A stretch of 16,575 nucleotides of DNA from Candidatus Tenderia sp. (lineage in GTDB: Bacteria; Pseudomonadota; Gammaproteobacteria; Tenderiales; Tenderiaceae), in assembly GCA_030148045.1 (NCBI GenBank), contig JASBUE010000279.1, forward strand, positions 1 to 16,575, given 5' to 3'. Position numbers and translations under genes: made by a program. Shown piece by piece: positions 1 to 6,999 of this stretch. How positions within the stretch are numbered: position 1 is the stretch's first letter; each line of letters opens with the position of its first letter. The notes beneath the pieces were generated by a model. The model was not told where the DNA came from, did no database searches, and saw nothing but the letters and a program-made list of their open reading frames with translations.

Positions 1-333
1 TCTTCATCGCCCCGGCCCAGCGCGTCAAAGCTTTCGCCTTCGGGTTTGACATGCGCCAGCGCGAAGGATCAGGTAAATGATAAGGAATTCAGGCGCATGG
101 AGGCAATCATCAACTCCATGACCCTGCGTGAGCGGCAACGTCCCGACATCATCAAGGGCTCGCGCAAGCGCCGCATTGCCGCCGGCTCGGGCACCGAGGT
201 GCAGGAGGTCAACCGTCTCCTCAAGCAGTTCACCCAAATGCAGAAAATGATGAAGAAATTCAAAAAGGGCGGTATGGCCAAGATGATGCGGGCCATGAAG
301 GGGCGCATGCCGCCGGGCATGACGCCCTTCTAA
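1..333 (+). CDS. ffh: Signal recognition particle protein Ffh, C-terminal end (5' partial)
   Basis: Ffh is the SRP GTPase that binds 4.5S RNA and signal peptides and delivers nascent membrane proteins to FtsY. Only the end of the methionine-rich M domain is present. Seen: the RNA-binding helix-loop-helix with RMEAIINSMT, then SRKRRIAAGSGTEVQEVN, then a Met/Lys-rich tail containing QMQKMMKKFKKGGMAKMM and ending MPPGMTPF. This closely matches known gammaproteobacterial Ffh C-termini. The frame is open to the window edge, but residues encoded before about position 60 do not resemble Ffh, which should have a Gly/Met-rich linker there, so the homology is secure only from about 61 onward. Upstream of rpsP is a common place for ffh in gammaproteobacteria. 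Confidence 0.93.
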   Translation, partial: SSSPRPSASKLSPSGLTCASAKDQVNDKEFRRMEAIINSMTLRERQRPDIIKGSRKRRIAAGSGTEVQEVNRLLKQFTQMQKMMKKFKKGGMAKMMRAMKGRMPPGMTPF

Positions 334-345
334 ATAAATCGTGGT

Positions 346-421
346 GCGGGGACATTCGCCCCGCGGACACAAAAAGGCAGGGGGAACAGGGTATTTCGCC
401 CCCTTTAAGGCTTTCTTTTTT
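346..421 (+). terminator. Possible terminator region after ffh
   Basis: Two GC hairpins follow the ffh stop. The first pairs GCGGGG (346-351) with CCCCGC (359-364) and has no T-run after it. The second pairs AGGGGG (379-384) with CCCCCT (399-404) across a 14-nt loop and is followed within a few bases by CTTTCTTTTTT (411-421). The second could be a weak Rho-independent terminator. A TAAAAT hexamer at 434-439 could be the -10 of an rpsP promoter, but I see no good -35. Confidence 0.4.
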
Positions 422-508
422 CCTCAGTTTGCGTAAAATATGCGGATTTTTACCGGCGGTCCAATGGTGGGCGGCTGTTTCTGGAATTGCATAGAGGATT
501 TTTGCGAG

Positions 509-757
509 ATGGTAACGATTCGTTTAGCCCGTGGCGGCGCCAAGAAGCGTCCCTTTTACCACATCGTTGTGACGGATTCGCGCAATGCGCGCGATGGTCG
601 TTACATCGAGCGTGTCGGTTTCTTCAACCCGGTTGCCAAGGGCCAGGAAGAGAAACTGCGTATCGATACCGACCGTATCGATCACTGGGTCGGCCAGGGT
701 GCCAAGACCTCCGGGCGTGTTGCCAAGCTGATCGAGCAGAACAAAGCCGCCGCTTAA
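509..757 (+). CDS. rpsP: 30S ribosomal protein S16
   Basis: S16 is a small-subunit ribosomal protein needed for assembly of the 30S 5' domain. The 82-residue product equals the usual length. It begins MVTIRLARGGAKKRPFYHIV and continues with the typical SRNARDGRYIERVGFFNP and an acidic/basic C-terminal half. The reading frame is open further upstream (an ATG at 440), but the extra residues have no S16 similarity. The ATG at 509 has an AGAGG Shine-Dalgarno at 493-497, so I place the start there. It is the first gene of the rpsP-rimM-trmD-rplS operon, and rimM follows 8 nt after the stop. Confidence 0.97.
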   Translation: MVTIRLARGGAKKRPFYHIVVTDSRNARDGRYIERVGFFNPVAKGQEEKLRIDTDRIDHWVGQGAKTSGRVAKLIEQNKAAA

Positions 758-765
758 CCACGGCC

Positions 766-1272
766 GTGCGGCGTGAGCGCGTCATCCTGGGCAGGATTGC
801 CGGTGTCTACGGGGTGCGTGGCTGGGTCAAGGTCTTTTCCGAGACCAAACCCAAGGAGAATATTTTTAGTTACAGCCCCTGGCAGATAAACCTCAACGGC
901 GCCTGGCAAAGCGTCGAGGTGGTCGAAGGCAAGCCCCACGGCAAGGGATTGGTTGCACAGCTGGCCTCTTATGACGACCGGGAACGGGCCAGGCAGTTGG
1001 TAGGCGCTGAAATCGCCGTCGACAAGGAACAATTGCCTGCCGCTGAAGAGGGTGAGTACTACTGGGCCGATCTGGTAGGTCTCAAGGTGGTCACCCTGGA
1101 CGGTACGGAACTGGGGCGAGTCGACCATCTGTTAGAGACCGGCGCCAACGACGTGTTGGTGGTGGTCGAAAGCGAACGGGAACGCTTGATTCCCTTCGTC
1201 CAAGGCCGGTATATCCACCAGGTGGATCTGCAGGCGGGGGTGATTCGGGTCGACTGGGACCCGGAGTTTTAA
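766..1272 (+). CDS. rimM: 16S rRNA-processing/30S maturation factor RimM
   Basis: RimM binds S19 and assists late maturation of the 30S head. The product is 168 residues. The N-terminal RimM domain starts ERVILGRIAGVYGVRGWVKV and runs to about residue 90. A PRC-barrel domain follows, starting at GEYYWADLVG (residues 96-105) and ending RVDWDPEF. The frame is open far upstream through rpsP, so the start is a choice: the GTG at 766 is the first start codon after the rpsP stop and gives the right N-terminus. It has no Shine-Dalgarno, which fits the known low translation of rimM relative to the two ribosomal protein genes of this operon in E. coli. The trmD start codon directly abuts its stop. Confidence 0.95.
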   Translation: MRRERVILGRIAGVYGVRGWVKVFSETKPKENIFSYSPWQINLNGAWQSVEVVEGKPHGKGLVAQLASYDDRERARQLVGAEIAVDKEQLPAAEEGEYYWADLVGLKVVTLDGTELGRVDHLLETGANDVLVVVESERERLIPFVQGRYIHQVDLQAGVIRVDWDPEF

Positions 1273-2019
1273 GTGAGGATTGATGTCGTTACCTTGTTCC
1301 CGCAGCTGATCGAAGATCTGGCGGGATACGGTGTTACCGGCCGGGCCCTGCAGGGCGGGGTGTTCGAGCTGGGGGTGTGGAATCCGCGCGACTACACCCA
1401 GGATCGTCACCGCACAGTGGACGACCGACCCTACGGCGGCTGGCCGGGTATGGTGATGATGATCGAGCCTCTGCGCCAGGCGATTCAGGCGGCGCGGCAG
1501 GCCAACCCGGCGGCCGAGGTGGTCTACCTGTCGCCCCAGGGACGGCGTTTCGATCAGCCGCTGGCGCGTGAAATTGCACAACGGCCGGGCTTGATTCTGG
1601 TCGCCGGCCGTTACGAGGGCATCGACAATCGCCTCATTGAGCTGGAGGTCGACGAAGAACTGTCCATCGGCGACTACGTGCTGAGCGGCGGCGAAACGGC
1701 CGCCCTGGTGGTCATCGATGCGGTGACCCGGTTGTTGCCCGGCGCGCTGGGGCATGAGGATTCAGCGCAGCAGGATTCATTTAGTGACGGGCTGCTGGAT
1801 TGCCCGCACTACACCCGCCCCGAGAATTATCAGGGCAGGCCGGTGCCGGCGGTGCTGCTCAGCGGTGATCACGCGGCCATCCGCCGCTGGCGTCTGAAGC
1901 AGTCGCTGGGACGGACCTGGCTGCGACGGCCGGAACTGCTGCCGGCGCTGGAGCTGGACAACGAGCAACAAATGCTGTTGGAGGAGTTTATCCGGGAGCA
2001 TGAAGAACAACGGGATTGA
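1273..2019 (+). CDS. trmD: tRNA (guanine-N1-)-methyltransferase TrmD
   Basis: TrmD uses S-adenosylmethionine to methylate N1 of G37 next to the anticodon, which prevents +1 frameshifting. The 248-residue protein aligns along its length with known TrmD. Seen: RHRTVDDRPYGG near residue 50, the trefoil-knot SAM-binding segments VVYLSPQGRR (83-92), AGRYEGID (111-118) and SIGDYVLSGGE (131-141), and the catalytic-region residues R153 and D168, equivalent to E. coli R154 and D169. The start is GTG, immediately after the rimM stop, with GGAG at 1263-1266 as ribosome site. Oddity: the conserved YGGGPGM loop reads YGGWPGM, with Trp at residue 57 (codon TGG at 1441-1443, one base from GGG). The rest of the protein looks intact. 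Confidence 0.97.
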   Translation: MRIDVVTLFPQLIEDLAGYGVTGRALQGGVFELGVWNPRDYTQDRHRTVDDRPYGGWPGMVMMIEPLRQAIQAARQANPAAEVVYLSPQGRRFDQPLAREIAQRPGLILVAGRYEGIDNRLIELEVDEELSIGDYVLSGGETAALVVIDAVTRLLPGALGHEDSAQQDSFSDGLLDCPHYTRPENYQGRPVPAVLLSGDHAAIRRWRLKQSLGRTWLRRPELLPALELDNEQQMLLEEFIREHEEQRD

Positions 2020-2083
2020 GCGGCGACGATTCATTCCGCCTGATTTTTTGGATTTTGAGATTGATTTAGTTGAGGAAAGTGCC

Positions 2084-2428
2084 ATGAGCAATATCATCGA
2101 CCAGCTGGACGCGGAACAAATGAAGCGCGAGGTTCCCGAATTCGGTCCCGGCGACACCGTCGTGGTTCAGGTCAAGGTAAAGGAGGGTGAACGGGAGCGC
2201 CTGCAAGCCTTTGAAGGGGTCTGTATCGCCAAGCGTAACCGCGGCTTGAACTCTTCATTCACGGTACGCAAGATCTCCAACGGCGAAGGCGTGGAGCGTG
2301 TCTTCCAGACCTACAGCCCGGCGGTGGACTCGATCGCGGTCAAGCGTCGCGGCGATGTCCGTCGTGCCAAGCTCTATTATCTGCGCGAGCGTACCGGCAA
2401 GGCGGCCCGTATCAAGGAAAAGTTGTAA
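2084..2428 (+). CDS. rplS: 50S ribosomal protein L19
   Basis: L19 sits at the 30S-50S interface. The product is 114 residues, the normal length, starting MSNIIDQLDAEQMKREVPEF. It contains the L19 signature region FEGVCIAKRNRGLNSSFTVR and a basic C-terminus KLYYLRERTGKAARIKEKL. The frame also opens upstream with an ATG at 2000 inside trmD, but those residues are not L19. The ATG at 2084 has GAGGAA at 2072-2077 with a 6-nt spacer, the strongest ribosome site in this operon, as expected for a ribosomal protein. It is the last gene before the operon terminator. Confidence 0.97.
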   Translation: MSNIIDQLDAEQMKREVPEFGPGDTVVVQVKVKEGERERLQAFEGVCIAKRNRGLNSSFTVRKISNGEGVERVFQTYSPAVDSIAVKRRGDVRRAKLYYLRERTGKAARIKEKL

Positions 2429-2463
2429 TCTCGCTATCCGCTTGATGCGTGACCCGATTAAAG

Positions 2464-2502
2464 AGGGTGCGAACCGGCCGTCCCGGTTCAGCACCCTTTT
2501 TT
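2464..2502 (+). terminator. Strong Rho-independent terminator of the rpsP-rplS operon
   Basis: The left arm AGGGTGCGAACCGG (2464-2477) pairs with CCGGTTC (2483-2489) and GCACCCT (2491-2497), with a single bulged A at 2490 and a short loop. A run of six T follows at 2497-2502. It starts 36 nt after the rplS stop. Confidence 0.95.
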
Positions 2503-2504
2503 AT

Positions 2505-4265
2505 GTGCTGTCGAAACGGGCGGCGGCGGGGCTGCTCTGTGGCTTCCTGCTTCCTGCCGCCGCTGCGACCACCCCGTCTCCGTCCCCGGCTTTTTCCGAA
2601 CAACTGTTGAGTGAAATCTCCGCCTTGTCCGAGCAGGGCGCGGAGTCACTCAGCCTGCTGCTGTTGGCCGAGGCCGAGCCCGACCTGGAGCAAGCCCCGG
2701 AAGCCTGGGCGGCGTGGCACTGTAAAAAGATCGAACTGCTGCGCCAGAAGGGGGACTGGGGGGCGATCATCCGTGAATATGAAACCCTGCCGGTGAATGT
2801 ATCCGACAGTCATCGAAATTGGCTGCTCGCCGAACTGGTCAGAAGTTACCTGGCCATGGGCAGCGGTGGTCAGGCGCGCGACCTGTTGTTGGCGCTGATC
2901 TGGGACAGCGCGCATGAACCCGAGCAACTGGCCCAGTGGCGCCGCCTGGTGGCGCAAAGCTATCTGGTGGACGGCCGCTACGACGACGCCCGCACCACCC
3001 TGCTGCGTTACGAGCAGGACTATCCCGAGGCCGAGCGTGACCCCCAGTGGCTGGGTCTCAAGGCGCGTCTGTTGATCGCCGAAGAGCGGGCCAATGAGGC
3101 GGCCATCCTGGCGGTGGTGAGCGACGCACCCGCCGCCCGGAGCGCCTATGTGCTGGCCCGGCTCGCAGGCCCGGCGCCACTGAGTGACGAACTCATCGGG
3201 GAGGCCTTTGTCTGGCTGGCCGAGCCGTCGCTCGATCTGGCCTTCAAGCAGTCGTTGTTCAGCGCCCTGTTCGAGAAGAGCCGGCAACTAAGCGATTGGC
3301 CGCAGCGCATCGCCGTGCTGGAAAGGCTGCTGAGTGTGGCGCATCTCGAGGTGGCCCAGGTGACCGCTGTGGTCGATGCACTCTGGTTCAGCCTGACCGA
3401 ATACGGCCGCCAGCTGGCCAACCGGGAACAGCTGCTGGTGGGGGATTTCGGCCCCTGGTTCGAGCTGGCGGCGCGTCTGGACCGGCCCGGCACGCGGCAG
3501 GCCGAGGCGCTCTATGCCTGGCTCGCCATCCGCGCCCAGGGCGAGGATATCAATGCCAGGGCACACCAATCGCTGGTCCGGACTCTGACGCAAAAGGGCG
3601 AGTCGGAGCTGCTGCGCTCGCTCTATTTGTCCAGCTCCCAGTTCACCGATGTCAGCGTGTTGCCGCTGGCCTTGATGTACCGCCTGGTGGACATGGCCCT
3701 GGCCGAGGGAGACCTCGGGCTGGCCTCGAAATTGATGAGCGAACTGGACGCGCCCGGTGGGATCGACGTTGTGGAATGGCAATTGCGCCGCGCCCGGGTC
3801 CAGATCCTGGCCGGGGCGCCGCAACGCGGCGCCGGGCTGTTGCAGGAGATCGTCGCCGCCGACACCCTGAGCGATGCGCAAATCGGCAATTTGCTGCTGG
3901 CGCTGCAGGAACTCAATCACCACGGTGGCCATGAGGTGGCCTATGGGATCCTGGCGGAACTGGTTCACAAGGTGCCGGACAGCGGCCGGCAGGGCGAACT
4001 GTTCTACTGGATGGGCGAGACGCGCCGGGCGCAACACCAGTACAGCGAGGCCGCCCGTCTTTATCTGCGTGCCGCCCGCTTGTCAGGTGAGACCGATCCG
4101 GACTGGAAAACGCTGGCACAGCGCCGCGCCGCCGAAATGCTGGAGCAGGCCGGTCTGGTGAGCGACGCCGTGGCGCTCTACCAAGGCCTGCTGGCTGGGG
4201 CGACGCCGGCCCGGCGATCGGTTTATGAGGAGCGGATCCGGCGTCTTACCCGCCGGACGGATTAA
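2505..4265 (+). CDS. Predicted periplasmic TPR-like helical-repeat protein, function unknown
   Basis: I do not recognise a named family. From the GTG at 2505 the product is 586 residues. It starts with a Sec-type signal peptide (MLSKRAAAG, then a hydrophobic stretch, then LLPAAAATT, cleavage likely near residue 21). The mature part is almost all amphipathic helix pairs rich in Ala, Leu, Glu and Arg. The last ~100 residues read as TPR-like units, for example ELFYWMGETRRAQHQYSEAA followed by LYLRAARL, then AEMLEQAGLVSDAVALYQGL. This suggests a periplasmic scaffold or adaptor. The alternative start is ATG 2445, which adds 20 residues and puts the rplS terminator inside the gene. Neither start has a Shine-Dalgarno. 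The reading frame itself is convincing; the start is uncertain. ogt begins 19 nt after the stop. Confidence 0.8.
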   Translation: MLSKRAAAGLLCGFLLPAAAATTPSPSPAFSEQLLSEISALSEQGAESLSLLLLAEAEPDLEQAPEAWAAWHCKKIELLRQKGDWGAIIREYETLPVNVSDSHRNWLLAELVRSYLAMGSGGQARDLLLALIWDSAHEPEQLAQWRRLVAQSYLVDGRYDDARTTLLRYEQDYPEAERDPQWLGLKARLLIAEERANEAAILAVVSDAPAARSAYVLARLAGPAPLSDELIGEAFVWLAEPSLDLAFKQSLFSALFEKSRQLSDWPQRIAVLERLLSVAHLEVAQVTAVVDALWFSLTEYGRQLANREQLLVGDFGPWFELAARLDRPGTRQAEALYAWLAIRAQGEDINARAHQSLVRTLTQKGESELLRSLYLSSSQFTDVSVLPLALMYRLVDMALAEGDLGLASKLMSELDAPGGIDVVEWQLRRARVQILAGAPQRGAGLLQEIVAADTLSDAQIGNLLLALQELNHHGGHEVAYGILAELVHKVPDSGRQGELFYWMGETRRAQHQYSEAARLYLRAARLSGETDPDWKTLAQRRAAEMLEQAGLVSDAVALYQGLLAGATPARRSVYEERIRRLTRRTD

Positions 4266-4284
4266 TCGGCTAAACTTGTCGGTT

Positions 4285-4785
4285 ATGGCGACAGATAAAT
4301 CCCCCAAACAATATGATGTGGTGATCACTACCCCCCTGGACGAGGTCAGGCTGGGGCTGCGCTTCGCCGGCGCCCACCTGGCGGCCATCGACTTTCTCGG
4401 CCGCGACAGTGAACTATGTCCTCCAAAATCACAGGCGCAACGGGACATTGTTAAGCAGCTGCAAGGCTATTTTTCCGCCCCGGCCTCTCGCCTCGAAACG
4501 AGATTGCAGCTCGACGGGACGCCATTCCAGCGGCGTGTCTGGCAGGCGCTGCGGCGCATTCCCGCCGGGCGGACCCTGACCTACGGTGAACTGGCCCGGC
4601 AGTTGGGCAGTTCGCCGCGCGCGGTCGGCGGCGCCTGTCGCAGCAACAAAATTCCCTTGGTGATTCCCTGTCATCGCGTGGTGGCCAAAGCGGGGCTTGG
4701 CGGGTTCATGGGGCGGACCCGCGGTGCCGGGCTGGTGCTAAAGCAGTGGCTTCTGGAGCACGAACAGCGGGTTAATGACGGTTAA
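4285..4785 (+). CDS. ogt: Methylated-DNA--protein-cysteine S-methyltransferase (Ogt/MGMT type)
   Basis: This is a suicide DNA repair protein that moves the alkyl group from O6-alkylguanine (and O4-alkylthymine) to its own cysteine. The 166-residue protein has the small N-terminal domain to about residue 75. The DNA-binding domain begins TPFQRRVWQALRRIPAGRTL, followed by TYGELARQLGSSPRAVGGA. The active-site motif is IPCHRVV with catalytic Cys129, and the C-terminal GLVLKQWLLEHE contains the conserved Glu. The usual Asn-Pro before the active-site loop reads Asn-Lys (N121-K122). The start at ATG 4285 gives normal family length; no clear ribosome site is visible. Its last 11 bases overlap the start of xerD, so the two are likely cotranscribed. 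Ogt versus the Ada C-terminal domain is judged from the single-domain layout. Confidence 0.92.
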   Translation: MATDKSPKQYDVVITTPLDEVRLGLRFAGAHLAAIDFLGRDSELCPPKSQAQRDIVKQLQGYFSAPASRLETRLQLDGTPFQRRVWQALRRIPAGRTLTYGELARQLGSSPRAVGGACRSNKIPLVIPCHRVVAKAGLGGFMGRTRGAGLVLKQWLLEHEQRVNDG

Positions 4786-5689
4786 GCAAACAGTTCCCCC
4801 CGCAGACGCCGCCTTGATAGAGCTGTTCCTCGATAGCCTGTGGGTGGAGCGTGGTGCCAGTGATCACACTCTCACCGCCTATGGCAGCGACCTGCGGGCG
4901 CTGGCCCTCTCCCTGGCGCAGAAGGGCGGGACCTTGCAGTCCGCGGCGCGGGACGATCTGCTCGACTATCTGGCCAGACGCGTGCAGCAGGGGGCAAAGC
5001 CGCGTACCACCGCGCGGCTGCTGTCGAGCCAGCGCCGTTTTTACCGTTATCTGCTGCGCGAGGGGCGCATCCAGGCGGATCCCACCGCCCGGATCGATGC
5101 CCCTAAGCTGGGCCGCCCGCTGCCCAAATCGTTGACGGAAGAGGATGTGGAGATGTTGCTGGCGGCGCCGGATATCGCCGAGCCCCTGGGGCTGAGGGAC
5201 CGGGCTATGCTGGAACTGTTGTACGCCAGCGGCCTGCGTGTCTCGGAACTGGTGGGGCTGAAACTGGGCGAAGTCAGCCTGACCCAGGGGGTGGTGCGCA
5301 TCTTCGGCAAGGGCGGCAAAGAGCGCCTGGTGCCCATGGGCGAGGAGTGCCTGGAGTGGCTGCAGCGCTATCTGGACGAGGCGCGGCCGGTTCTGTTGGC
5401 GGGGCGCGTGGCCGACGTCGTGTTCGTCACCCGCCGCGCCGCGGCCATGACGCGCCAGGCCTTCTGGTACCTGATCAAGCGCTATGCGCGCCAGGCCGGC
5501 ATCAGCACCACCCTGTCACCCCACACCCTGCGTCACGCCTTTGCCACACATTTGCTGAATCATGGTGCCGACCTGAGGGTGTTGCAGATGCTACTGGGAC
5601 ACGGTGATCTATCCACCACCCAGATTTACACCCATGTGGCGCGGGAACGGCTGAAATCATTGCACGCCATCCACCATCCGCGGGGGTAA
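4775..5689 (+). CDS. xerD: Site-specific tyrosine recombinase XerD
   Basis: XerD acts with XerC and FtsK at dif to resolve chromosome dimers. The 304-residue protein has the SAM-like N-terminal core-binding domain (about 12-100) and the C-terminal catalytic domain. All catalytic residues are visible: R155 in ASGLRVSEL, K179 in GKGGKERLVP, H250 and R253 in PHTLRHAFATH, H276 in LGHGDLSTTQ and nucleophile Y285 in QIYTH. XerD rather than XerC is inferred from the sequence style and from the dsbC gene directly downstream, the same neighbour as in E. coli. ATG 4775 overlaps the end of ogt by 11 bases, which suggests translational coupling. It is a housekeeping recombinase, not an island integrase: there are no mobile-element genes nearby. 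Confidence 0.93.
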   Translation: MTVKQTVPPADAALIELFLDSLWVERGASDHTLTAYGSDLRALALSLAQKGGTLQSAARDDLLDYLARRVQQGAKPRTTARLLSSQRRFYRYLLREGRIQADPTARIDAPKLGRPLPKSLTEEDVEMLLAAPDIAEPLGLRDRAMLELLYASGLRVSELVGLKLGEVSLTQGVVRIFGKGGKERLVPMGEECLEWLQRYLDEARPVLLAGRVADVVFVTRRAAAMTRQAFWYLIKRYARQAGISTTLSPHTLRHAFATHLLNHGADLRVLQMLLGHGDLSTTQIYTHVARERLKSLHAIHHPRG

Positions 5690-5715
5690 TTACGGTGCCG
5701 AGGGAACCCGCCAGG

Positions 5716-5721
5716 TATAAT
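5716..5721 (+). promoter_or_regulatory. Candidate -10 of the dsbC promoter
   Basis: A perfect TATAAT lies 36 nt upstream of the dsbC ATG, in the 68-nt gap after xerD. The region where a -35 should be (about 5690-5698) has only TTACGG/CGGTGC, so the match rests on the -10. It would give dsbC its own sigma-70 transcript. Confidence 0.45.
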
Positions 5722-5757
5722 AGGCTCAAATTGTTGGTTTACGTTTAGGATCAGGAC

Positions 5758-6483
5758 ATGTTTCGAGTGATTTCAGGAATAGTAATGGTGTTGGTCGCCG
5801 GTTTGGGAGCGGTTGCGGCGGATACAGGGGCGGACAAGGTGCACGCCGCGGTCGAGCGGATCATCCCGGGCAACGCGCCCGACGGTATCGAGCCGAGCGA
5901 ACTGCCCGGCATGTACGAGGTGACCTTTGGCGCCGAGGTATTCTATGTTTCCGAGGACGGCCGTTACCTGTTCAGCGGCAGCCTGCTGGACCTGCGTAGC
6001 GGCAAGAACCTGACCGAAGACAAGCGCGCCAGCGGGCGGTTGAAGCTGATCAATGGCGTGGACGAGGCGAAGATGATCGTCTTCTCGCCAAAGCAGGAGG
6101 TGAAACACAGCATTACCGTGTTCACCGATATCGACTGTCCCTATTGCCGCCGCATGCACCAGGAGATGCCCGAACTCAACGAGCAAGGCATCGAGGTGCG
6201 TTATCTGTTTTTTCCCCGTGCCGGTATGAACTCCAAGTCATACAAGAAGGCGGTGGCGGTCTGGTGCGCCGCGGACCGCCGGCAGGCCCTCACCGATGCC
6301 AAGGCGGGCAAGGCGATCGATATGAAAAGCTGTGACAATCCCATCGCTGAGCACATGGCCTTGGTGGAGGAGCTGGGTATCAGTGGCACGCCCACCTCGG
6401 TGCTCGAGAACGGTCAAGTGATCCCGGGCTATGTACCGGTGGCGCGGCTGGAGTCGATTCTGGCGAGCGAGGCCGGCAGGTAA
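5758..6483 (+). CDS. dsbC: Thiol:disulfide interchange protein DsbC (periplasmic isomerase)
   Basis: DsbC is a V-shaped periplasmic dimer that reshuffles wrong disulfides and is kept reduced by DsbD. The 241-residue precursor has a signal peptide (MFRVISGIVMVLVAGLGAVA, cleavage near residue 20). An N-terminal dimerisation domain follows to about residue 85, then a linker and a thioredoxin-fold domain. The redox motif is DIDCPYCRRMH with C127 and C130; E. coli has CGYC, here it is CPYC. A second pair, C170 and C192, matches the structural disulfide of DsbC. The cis-Pro loop GISGTPTSV is present. Ribosome site AGGA lies at 5747-5750 or CAGGA at 5752-5756. The gene follows xerD as in E. coli, but recJ does not follow; a convergent reductase cluster does. 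Confidence 0.95.
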   Translation: MFRVISGIVMVLVAGLGAVAADTGADKVHAAVERIIPGNAPDGIEPSELPGMYEVTFGAEVFYVSEDGRYLFSGSLLDLRSGKNLTEDKRASGRLKLINGVDEAKMIVFSPKQEVKHSITVFTDIDCPYCRRMHQEMPELNEQGIEVRYLFFPRAGMNSKSYKKAVAVWCAADRRQALTDAKAGKAIDMKSCDNPIAEHMALVEELGISGTPTSVLENGQVIPGYVPVARLESILASEAGR

Positions 6484-6487
6484 GGAT

Positions 6488-6519
6488 AAGGCGCCGCCTC
6501 TTCAGGCGGAGCGCCTTTT
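6488..6519. terminator. Hairpin between convergent dsbC and the DUF934 gene
   Basis: AAGGCGC (6488-6494) pairs with GCGCCTT (6511-6517), and inside it CGCC (6495-6498) pairs with GGCG (6505-6508) around a TCTTCA loop. On the plus strand four T follow (6516-6519), so it probably ends dsbC transcripts. On the minus strand it overlaps the last codons and stop of the DUF934 gene and lacks a clear T-run. Confidence 0.65.
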
Positions 6520-6999
6520 GTAGAGCGGCAGCGGTTCGTCCGAGGAGGCCTGGTATTTGACCTTGATTTCGTCGAAGGCCTTTAGCGCGTCGTGGATATC
6601 CTGCTTGCTGTCGATCTCGAAGCTGGTGAAACCGACTCGCTCCATGTACATCAGTTGGTCGCGCAATACATTGCCGCTGGCGCGGATATCGCCCTTGTAG
6701 CCGTGGTGCAGGCGCAGGCCGCGGGCCTGGGAATAGGCGCGGCCGTCGCGGAAGCTCGGAAACTGCAACACCACCATGTCAAAACGGGACAGCTCTGGGC
6801 CGATTTCATCCACATCATCATCCGGTTTCAACGTGATCCCAAGCGGGTCTTCCCGTCGGCTCAGGGTCTGTTGGTGTTCTTGCCAGAATGTCAGCGGGAC
6901 AATGAGCCTGCCTGGGGGCAGCTGATCGATATCGGCGTCGTCGCCAAGGGTCTGCCAGTCGTCGGCGACGATGCGGCGCCGCTTAATGATTTGCTTCAT
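6502..6999 (-). CDS. DUF934 family protein linked to sulfite reduction
   Basis: The product is 165 residues, starting MKQIIKRRRIVADDWQTLGD. It contains the family-typical middle part IGPELSRFDMVVLQFPSFRD, then GRAYSQARGLRLHHGYKGDI and RASGNVLRDQLMYMERVGFT, and ends in a basic tail LPLYKRRSA. DUF934 (COG3749) proteins are small cytosolic proteins of unknown biochemistry encoded beside siroheme sulfite reductases; a role in sulfite reduction is inferred from that linkage only. The ATG lies inside the end of the upstream reductase gene (17-bp overlap), with AAAGGA about 8 nt before it, so translation is probably coupled. A premature stop in the reductase would be expected to reduce its expression. 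Confidence 0.9.
   Translation of the reverse strand: MKQIIKRRRIVADDWQTLGDDADIDQLPPGRLIVPLTFWQEHQQTLSRREDPLGITLKPDDDVDEIGPELSRFDMVVLQFPSFRDGRAYSQARGLRLHHGYKGDIRASGNVLRDQLMYMERVGFTSFEIDSKQDIHDALKAFDEIKVKYQASSDEPLPLYKRRSA

Noticed and set aside
1132..1755. Long minus-strand open frame opposite rimM and trmD
   Set aside because: It is antisense to two conserved genes, His/Gln/Arg-rich from reversed codons, and matches nothing I recognise.
2503..2505. ATG directly after the rplS terminator
   Set aside because: It is in a different frame from the repeat-protein gene and gives an arginine/glycine-rich frame with no coding character.
4775..5689. Tyrosine recombinase as a phage or island integrase
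   Set aside because: Length, sequence style and the dsbC neighbour identify housekeeping XerD.
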